DNA of 41,330 nucleotides, from NCBI GenBank assembly GCA_024709145.1, contig JANJXG010000086.1:1-41330 (forward strand), written 5' to 3'. A program made the translations under genes and the position numbers. Below the pieces are notes generated by a model. That model searched no databases. It saw only the letters and a program-made list of their open reading frames with translations, and was not told the DNA's origin. Origin of the DNA: Bacteroidales bacterium. GTDB taxonomy: Bacteria > Bacteroidota > Bacteroidia > Bacteroidales > F082. Positions 36,052-41,330 of the stretch are shown one piece after another (the stretch's first letter is position 1; the number at the start of each line of letters is the position of its first letter).

Positions 36052-36153
36052 CAATAAATGCATCACCAAAGGTTAAAAAGCATCAAACAATCGTTTGAAA
36101 CCGGCAACAAATCCGAAAGTTTGATGAATACTAGGAAAAAAGTTGAAAATCCT

Positions 36154-36161
36154 TAAATTTG
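36154..36161 (+). promoter_or_regulatory. Putative -7 element TAAATTTG for the TPR/HTH regulator
   Basis: Exact TAnnTTTG match, 17 nt before the ATG at 36179. Confidence 0.45.
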
Positions 36162-36178
36162 TGGTGAAAATACTGTCA

Positions 36179-37876
36179 ATGAAGCAAAGATTTTTTATTC
36201 TTCTGTTTTGGCAAATGCTTTTTATTCTCATGCCTGTTTGTCTTTTATCCGGCAATGAAACGGATCGTAACTCATCAGATCGAACAGTTGACAGCCTGAT
36301 CAGGATATTGGAATCAACCAACAATGACAGCATTAAAATTCAGGCAGCCCTCAACTTAGCCATGAAATATACCCTAAGTGAGCCTCAGAAATCTTTGGCT
36401 TATGCTGAGTCAGCATTAAACTTGGCAAAAGTAAAAAAAGACTTCCGACTTATTGCACTTGCCAGCTACCATACAGGTCTTGCGTGTTTTAGCATGGGGT
36501 TACTGGAACAGGCAGTAACACATTTTTATACTTATTATGATTACGTTGAGGAAATGAACGACACGGATGCCATTGCCGGAACTTTGATCAATATAAGCTC
36601 GGTAAGGTTGCAGATGAAACAATTTGAAAAAGCTGAAGAAGCCTTACTGACTGGGCTTGATTTCTTTTCCAGAAAACAAACTGATAAATCCGATACAATT
36701 GCAATTGCTGGATTAGCAACTATATACAACAATCTTGGCATTGTTTCGAAAGAACGGGGTGCCTTTGATAAAGCTATAGAATACTATCATAAAGGCATTG
36801 AAAAGGCTTCCACGCTCTCTTCAAGTCACCATCTTCTTGCCAATTTGTTTAATAACCTTGGTATGGCCTATACCTTAAGTGGCCAACTCCAGCTAGCTTT
36901 TGATGCCCTCAATAATGCGCTTGAATTGCGTCTACAGCGCAATGATCAGGCTGGCATTGCAGCTTCATTCAGAAACCTTGGCGTATATTATGAAAAGGTT
37001 AATGACAAGAAAAAAGCTGCTGAAAACTATTATAAAGCCATTCAGATAGCCCGCGAAATTGGCAGTAAAACGCTGCTTGAAGGCATCTACGAAAACGTTT
37101 TTGAGTTGTACCAAAAAATTGGCAATTCTGATTCGGCGTTAAAATACCACATACTTCACAAAGAGCAACTCGACCTGATTAACAGCGAGGAGACAACCAA
37201 GGTGCTGACCCGAATGGAATTAACCCTTCATTATGAACAGCAGGAAAAACTTCGCACAGCCGAGCAAAAAAGAAAAGAGCAGCGCTACTTTTTTATCAGT
37301 TTGTTATTCACTCTGGTTGCAGTTATCGCTTTGCTTCTTTACATCCTTACTCAAGCCAGGTTAAGGAGGTTACGCCTCGAAAAAACCAATTCGGAACTTG
37401 CGAATAAAAACCTGCAACTTTTAAAGGAAAGATTGGAGTCAGAACTCGAGCTAAAAAATAAAGAACTGGCAACCAATGTGATGTATCAAATTAAAAAGAA
37501 TGAAATCGTTGAAGAAATCGTTCATAAGTTGTTAACGCACAGTCCACAATTTCGAAAAGAAAATCAGGAACTGATAAAAAGCATCATTCACGATCTGGAA
37601 AAAACTGTCGATGAAAATGTTTGGGGAGAATTTGAGTTACGTTTTCAGCATGTTCACAATGAATTTTACACGAAACTGCAGGAAAAAAATCCTGACTTAT
37701 CGCCCAACGAACGTCGCCTGTGTGCTTTCCTGAAGTTAAATATGACAACAAAGGAAATTGCCTCAATAACCGGTCAATCACAACGCAGCATCGAGGTAGC
37801 CCGCACAAGGCTCCGCAAAAAACTTCAATTAACCAATTCCGAACAAGGCTTGATAGAATATCTTTCAAGTATTTAA
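36179..37876 (+). CDS. Membrane-tethered TPR sensor with LuxR-like HTH
   Basis: A 565-residue protein: signal/anchor (1-25), about seven TPR-like helical repeats (35-340; for example NNLGIVSKERGAFDKAIEYY and FRNLGVYYEKVNDKKKAAENY), a membrane helix (about 370-391), a coiled coil (395-445), and a C-terminal LuxR-like HTH (about 506-550: LSPNERRLCAFL, MTTKEIASIT, RTRLRKKL). The C-terminal 110 residues resemble those of the Y_Y_Y regulator at 12006-14873, so the two share an output module with different sensors. No kinase domain. The start is the ATG at 36179; the frame is open to a TTG at 36143, which precedes the -7 element. Divergent from the LytTR/PLD operon, which it might regulate (inference). 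Confidence 0.87.
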   Translation: MKQRFFILLFWQMLFILMPVCLLSGNETDRNSSDRTVDSLIRILESTNNDSIKIQAALNLAMKYTLSEPQKSLAYAESALNLAKVKKDFRLIALASYHTGLACFSMGLLEQAVTHFYTYYDYVEEMNDTDAIAGTLINISSVRLQMKQFEKAEEALLTGLDFFSRKQTDKSDTIAIAGLATIYNNLGIVSKERGAFDKAIEYYHKGIEKASTLSSSHHLLANLFNNLGMAYTLSGQLQLAFDALNNALELRLQRNDQAGIAASFRNLGVYYEKVNDKKKAAENYYKAIQIAREIGSKTLLEGIYENVFELYQKIGNSDSALKYHILHKEQLDLINSEETTKVLTRMELTLHYEQQEKLRTAEQKRKEQRYFFISLLFTLVAVIALLLYILTQARLRRLRLEKTNSELANKNLQLLKERLESELELKNKELATNVMYQIKKNEIVEEIVHKLLTHSPQFRKENQELIKSIIHDLEKTVDENVWGEFELRFQHVHNEFYTKLQEKNPDLSPNERRLCAFLKLNMTTKEIASITGQSQRSIEVARTRLRKKLQLTNSEQGLIEYLSSI

Positions 37877-37906
37877 ACAATTGTTTTTCTGTTAATTAAA
37901 ACTTCA

Positions 37907-37928
37907 TGTAGCAGCATTGTAGCAGCAT
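37907..37928. repeat. Perfect tandem 11-mer TGTAGCAGCAT x2
   Basis: Two head-to-tail copies at 37907-37917 and 37918-37928, just after the TPR/HTH gene, flanked by TTCATG and CATGAA as inverted ends. Possible binding site or replication slippage. Confidence 0.6.
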
Positions 37929-38020
37929 GAATATGATCATGTTGCAGTTTTGTGCCGTGCCTGAACCTACCTTCATATGTGATCTCACAGTAACATTGCG
38001 CTTTAAAATATTTAGCGCAC

Positions 38021-38158
38021 ATGCCACGTAAACAGCGAAAACAAACTCAAAATGATTCCGAAACACCGCTTGAACAACGATTACATAAAATTGCAGAGCG
38101 AAATCGAGATAAAACGGAGGCCTTGAAGAAGTTATTAAATGCATTCAAAAAAAAATAA
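38021..38158 (+). CDS. Small basic protein, 45 residues, function unknown
   Basis: ATG at 38021 to TAA at 38156-38158. The protein begins MPRKQRKQTQND, has a central ETPLEQRLHKIAERNRDK, and ends in ALKKLLNAFKKK. It is strongly charged, predicted mostly helical, with no signal peptide or membrane helix. The layout (disordered basic head, amphipathic helix with Arg/Lys/Glu pattern) looks like a real small protein rather than random translation, and it fills the gap between two genes on the same strand. No family is recognised with confidence; nucleic-acid binding is only a guess from charge. It lies 144 nt after the TPR/HTH gene and 52 nt before the secreted protein gene. Confidence 0.5.
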   Translation: MPRKQRKQTQNDSETPLEQRLHKIAERNRDKTEALKKLLNAFKKK

Positions 38159-38210
38159 ATATAAATTATCTGTTTTAGTAATCTGTTTTGTAAACTAAAT
38201 TCAATTATTC

Positions 38211-41200
38211 ATGAAATCTACTTTTAAATCATGGGTTTTTATTCTGATACTTGTCATAGGTATTCAGATGAATGCAAAGCCCGCAAATCCGCCAACAACA
38301 TTCCCGTTAAGCGAAAGTTTCGAGGCTGCGACTTTTCCACCCTCGGGCTGGAATACGTATAATGTTGATGCATCAGAACCGTTTTGGGGCCTTTCAGATT
38401 TTCTGAATCATACCACAGGCGGCTTTTATTCAGCCTATCATGGCTATGGTCCTGGATTACAGGATGGATGGCTGGTAACACCACAAATTAACTTACCAGC
38501 CTCTGGTCAAATGGTACTCGCATTTTGGAGTTTCATACTCGATCCATCCTATTATTGGAAAAACAGTATTATGATCAGTACTGCAAGTGGCGATCCGGCT
38601 TCGGGTAATTTTGTAGAAATCTGGACCCCGGCATCAGCTTTAACCGATTGGAAGCAAGTCGTTCTCAATCTGGCCGATTATGCAGGTCAATCTGTTTACA
38701 TTGCATTCCGTTATGAAGGAGATTTCGCTCATGGATGGGCTGTTGACGATGTATATATTGGAAATGATTTCAATACGAATCCGGTAATATCAGTGGTTCC
38801 AGCCATGGTTAATGCAACAGGCCCAATAAACAGTCCTATTAACAAAAACCTTGTGGTTACAAATACCGGTGTTGATAACCTGGTTTATTCAGCAGAAATT
38901 AATTTTGAAGGGAGTACAACCGGATGGTTAACCGCTTCATCATTAGGAGGAGAATTGGCAGGTGGAAGCAGCCTTACACATGTTTTGTCCTTTAATCCGG
39001 AAGGGCTTTCAATTGGTGCCTACACTGCAAGCATTACAATTAACAGCAATGATCCCCAAACACCTTCATTGACTATACCTGTCACATATACTGTAATTGA
39101 GGCTTCAACTGTGGCCCTCAATGTGATGGTTAATGAATATACCTTCCCTTACGACATTAGCGAAAACGGACAATATGTTGCCATCTCACCCTTTGGTTCA
39201 GGAGGAATGCTATGGTCGGTTGACAATGGACTGATGATGATTCAGGGTGAAGAACATACAGTTCAGGCAGTAAGTGAAACCGGAATTGTTTCAGGCACCA
39301 ATCGAAATCCAGATTACAATGTTGGTGGGCTAAATGTTCAAATGGCTGGATTTTGGAATCCACAGACCCAGGCATGGACTTATCTTGGAATCAATCCTGC
39401 AGTTGGAGAACCAATTTTCTCAGACTACAATTCATCCTGGGGGATGACTGCAGATGGACTGGTTACAGTAGGTATGCAGTATTTACCCGGATATAATTAC
39501 AAAGCCTTTAAATGGACTGCTGCCGGTGGTTATGAAATGATCGGAGATTTAATTGCCGGCAATAATCGTCCAAACGGGATTTCAAATGACGGCAGCATTG
39601 TATTTGGCTGGGCCGACCTTCCTGCAGCATCCAGATCTCCAATTATTTGGCACAACAATGAGGTAATTCAGATAGCGCCCACTCAATGGGGTGAAGCTTC
39701 AGCAGCCTCAGCAGACGGGCAATTTGTTGCCGGATATGCAGGCTCAGATGCCTTTATCTGGACACCCCAAAACGGAACGACCTTCTTTCCAAACACACTC
39801 AATGGAGGAGGAATCTCACCTGTTGCTGTCATGAACGACGGTACGATTCTGGGCTTTACAACTGATGGATGGCCACCGTTTCCGGATACCAGAAGAGCAT
39901 TCGCTCGCTTAATTACAGGCGAATTAATGACTTTTAATGATTATGCACTAAGCCGCGGTATGGCAAATGCTCCTGATTGGTTGTTTTACAGCATCAATGG
40001 TGTTACACCGGATGGCAATAAATTCATAGGTGCAGGTATTACGCCCGACGGTCAAACTGTATCCTTTTTGCTGGATTTTGGAGCAGAAATTCCTTCCATT
40101 GTCATCTCACCTCTTTCTTTTGATCTTGTGTTGAACTCAGGACAAACTGCTACACAAAGTCTTAATATTCAAAATGTTGGTAGTGGAAATCTTGATTTTA
40201 ACACCTTGATTCATTTTGTTCCTGAAAACGCCAAAAACCATGTACGCAGCTTGGCAACTATCAATGCTCCGGCTACTGATAAGAAGTTAATTAAACAAGG
40301 AACATTCGCAGGAAAATCTATTAATATACAACCTTCTGCCGTTCAACGTGGTGAAAGAATTGCTCCTATAGATCAAAAATCCAGTTTTAATCATTTCACT
40401 TCATACGATCCTGCTTCAACAACCACTAAAAAGTCTGGGGCCGATAGTCCCAGAAGTAACTTCCTTCTTCATTATGACCGAAACAATGCAGATGCTGTTG
40501 GTCTTGTTGCCGGAGGTAGTTTCTTTAATGCCGCGCGTTACCCTGCTTCTGTTGTTGAACCATTTACAGGTGCAGTAATTACCCAAATTGAGGTTTACAT
40601 CGGTATGGCCCCAACACAAACGACTTTGTTTATTTGGGGACCAGGCACAGATCTCAGTCCGGGTGATGTGCTGATGGAGCAAGCTGTATCAGTAACTGAA
40701 AATAGCTGGAACACAATCACACTTACCAACCCGCTTTCACTCGACGGCAATGATATCTGGGTTGGATTTGGTTTTACACACGATCCAGGTATGTTTGTCG
40801 CCGGAATTGATGGAGGACCGCTCAATCCAAATGGTGATTTCATCAAAGAAGCAAGTAGTAATTGGGAAAGACTTTCCTATTATGGTTTCACCTCTAATTG
40901 GAATATTCGTGCAAACCTGAGCCTGGAAGATGGAACCTGGTTAACCCTTGATCCCACCTCTGGTTCAGTTGGTGCAAACAGCAGTGCTGATCTCTCAGTT
41001 ATGTTTGACGCAAATGTACCTGCCGGTATACACCATGCTAATATAATTGTTACCAGCAATGATGCAGCAAATCCTTTAAAATTTGTTCCTGTAACACTCA
41101 ATGTCCAGGAAAGTGGCATTTGCTATCCAAGTCCACGCAATCTGACCGGCACCACTCAGGCACAAAATGTGACTTTGAGCTGGCAGGCTCCCGACTTCAC

Positions 41201-41330
41201 AGGCGGTGGCGGCGGTGGCACGACACAGGACTTTGTAGAAGGCTTCGAAGCAGGCACCCTTCCCACAGGCTGGGTTACCTACAACCAGGACGGCGATGCC
41301 TATAACTGGGAAAACACGGCAGTCAACTAC
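38211..41330 (+). CDS. Large secreted multidomain protein (choice-of-anchor J, HAF repeats), C-terminus outside the window
   Basis: Open from the ATG at 38211 to the window end, 1040 residues with no stop. A signal peptide (1-22) is followed by a choice-of-anchor-J domain (about 30-184: FPLSESFEAATFPPSGW, GWAVDDVYIG), an Ig-like abnormal-spindle/BACON-type domain (190-300, ending TINSNDPQTPSL), HAF-type repeats (about 305-620, such as VAGYAGSDAFIWTPQNG), another Ig-like start (629-660, ISPLSFDLVLNSGQ), a beta-rich region (745-900), an Ig-like domain (906-968), an Fn3 strand (970-1000), a GTxGGGGGG-like linker, and the beginning of a second choice-of-anchor-J domain (1008-). A T9SS tail is expected beyond the window. 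Likely adhesive or surface protein; no catalytic motif seen. Confidence 0.85.
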   Translation, partial: MKSTFKSWVFILILVIGIQMNAKPANPPTTFPLSESFEAATFPPSGWNTYNVDASEPFWGLSDFLNHTTGGFYSAYHGYGPGLQDGWLVTPQINLPASGQMVLAFWSFILDPSYYWKNSIMISTASGDPASGNFVEIWTPASALTDWKQVVLNLADYAGQSVYIAFRYEGDFAHGWAVDDVYIGNDFNTNPVISVVPAMVNATGPINSPINKNLVVTNTGVDNLVYSAEINFEGSTTGWLTASSLGGELAGGSSLTHVLSFNPEGLSIGAYTASITINSNDPQTPSLTIPVTYTVIEASTVALNVMVNEYTFPYDISENGQYVAISPFGSGGMLWSVDNGLMMIQGEEHTVQAVSETGIVSGTNRNPDYNVGGLNVQMAGFWNPQTQAWTYLGINPAVGEPIFSDYNSSWGMTADGLVTVGMQYLPGYNYKAFKWTAAGGYEMIGDLIAGNNRPNGISNDGSIVFGWADLPAASRSPIIWHNNEVIQIAPTQWGEASAASADGQFVAGYAGSDAFIWTPQNGTTFFPNTLNGGGISPVAVMNDGTILGFTTDGWPPFPDTRRAFARLITGELMTFNDYALSRGMANAPDWLFYSINGVTPDGNKFIGAGITPDGQTVSFLLDFGAEIPSIVISPLSFDLVLNSGQTATQSLNIQNVGSGNLDFNTLIHFVPENAKNHVRSLATINAPATDKKLIKQGTFAGKSINIQPSAVQRGERIAPIDQKSSFNHFTSYDPASTTTKKSGADSPRSNFLLHYDRNNADAVGLVAGGSFFNAARYPASVVEPFTGAVITQIEVYIGMAPTQTTLFIWGPGTDLSPGDVLMEQAVSVTENSWNTITLTNPLSLDGNDIWVGFGFTHDPGMFVAGIDGGPLNPNGDFIKEASSNWERLSYYGFTSNWNIRANLSLEDGTWLTLDPTSGSVGANSSADLSVMFDANVPAGIHHANIIVTSNDAANPLKFVPVTLNVQESGICYPSPRNLTGTTQAQNVTLSWQAPDFTGGGGGGTTQDFVEGFEAGTLPTGWVTYNQDGDAYNWENTAVNY

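Noticed and set aside
41120-41305. 61-codon frame on the plus strand near the window end
   Set aside because: Out of frame within the large secreted protein, whose frame shows clear Fn3 and anchor-J sequence here.

Overview
The window reads as a chromosomal segment of a Bacteroidota bacterium, probably Bacteroidales or a relative; I cannot place it to genus. The evidence: several secreted proteins end in type IX secretion (T9SS, Por) sorting tails; there is a TonB-dependent receptor with an N-terminal carboxypeptidase-regulatory domain; two membrane-anchored Y_Y_Y or TPR regulators end in a LuxR-like helix-turn-helix; the DnaX and ribosomal protein L28 sequences fit; Shine-Dalgarno sites are largely absent; and the Bacteroidota -7 promoter element TAnnTTTG recurs 15-60 nt upstream of start codons. 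No rRNA, tRNA, CRISPR array, transposase or phage gene was seen, so this looks like ordinary chromosome rich in secreted proteins.

Layout. 1-2646: the end of an LruC-domain protein, converging on a membrane-anchored TerB/J-domain protein and a secreted C1-family peptidase. 2852-7523: a secreted NodB-type deacetylase, a lipoprotein alpha/beta-hydrolase and a T9SS glycoside-hydrolase-like protein, possibly a small glycan-processing group. 7668-11783: a short-chain dehydrogenase, a 471-nt AT-rich gap, a six-helix potassium channel with a small outer-membrane barrel, then a CopD-like membrane protein and an EamA transporter. 12006-19541: a membrane-tethered propeller/Y_Y_Y/HTH regulator converging (3-nt gap) on a 1554-residue multidomain surface protein. 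19700-23853: dnaX, and divergently a deacetylase/acyltransferase pair. 24029-28955: a tight run of upp, a MacB-like permease, beta-carbonic anhydrase, a sodium:solute symporter and a helix-hairpin-helix protein. 29135-32746: rpmB with its own terminator, a TonB receptor and a superoxide dismutase. 32814-36006: ornithine aminotransferase, and a LytTR response regulator with a phospholipase-D protein 2 nt apart. 36179-41330: a TPR/HTH regulator, a 45-codon small ORF and a secreted protein that runs off the window.

The most unusual structure is in the 1554-residue protein at 14877-19541. Two tandem modules of about 320 residues each seem to contain interleaved domains: the N-terminal half of a PKD domain sits inside a carboxypeptidase-regulatory domain, and the matching C-terminal PKD half comes only after a complete DUF2135/YfaP-like domain. 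An uninterrupted regulatory domain earlier in the same protein serves as an internal control. Other points worth a second look are the two membrane-tethered HTH regulators, the unassigned GH-like protein, the response-regulator/PLD operon without a kinase, a non-ATG ORF joined by an ATGA overlap to the channel gene, and an A7 run at the linker/C-terminal boundary of dnaX.
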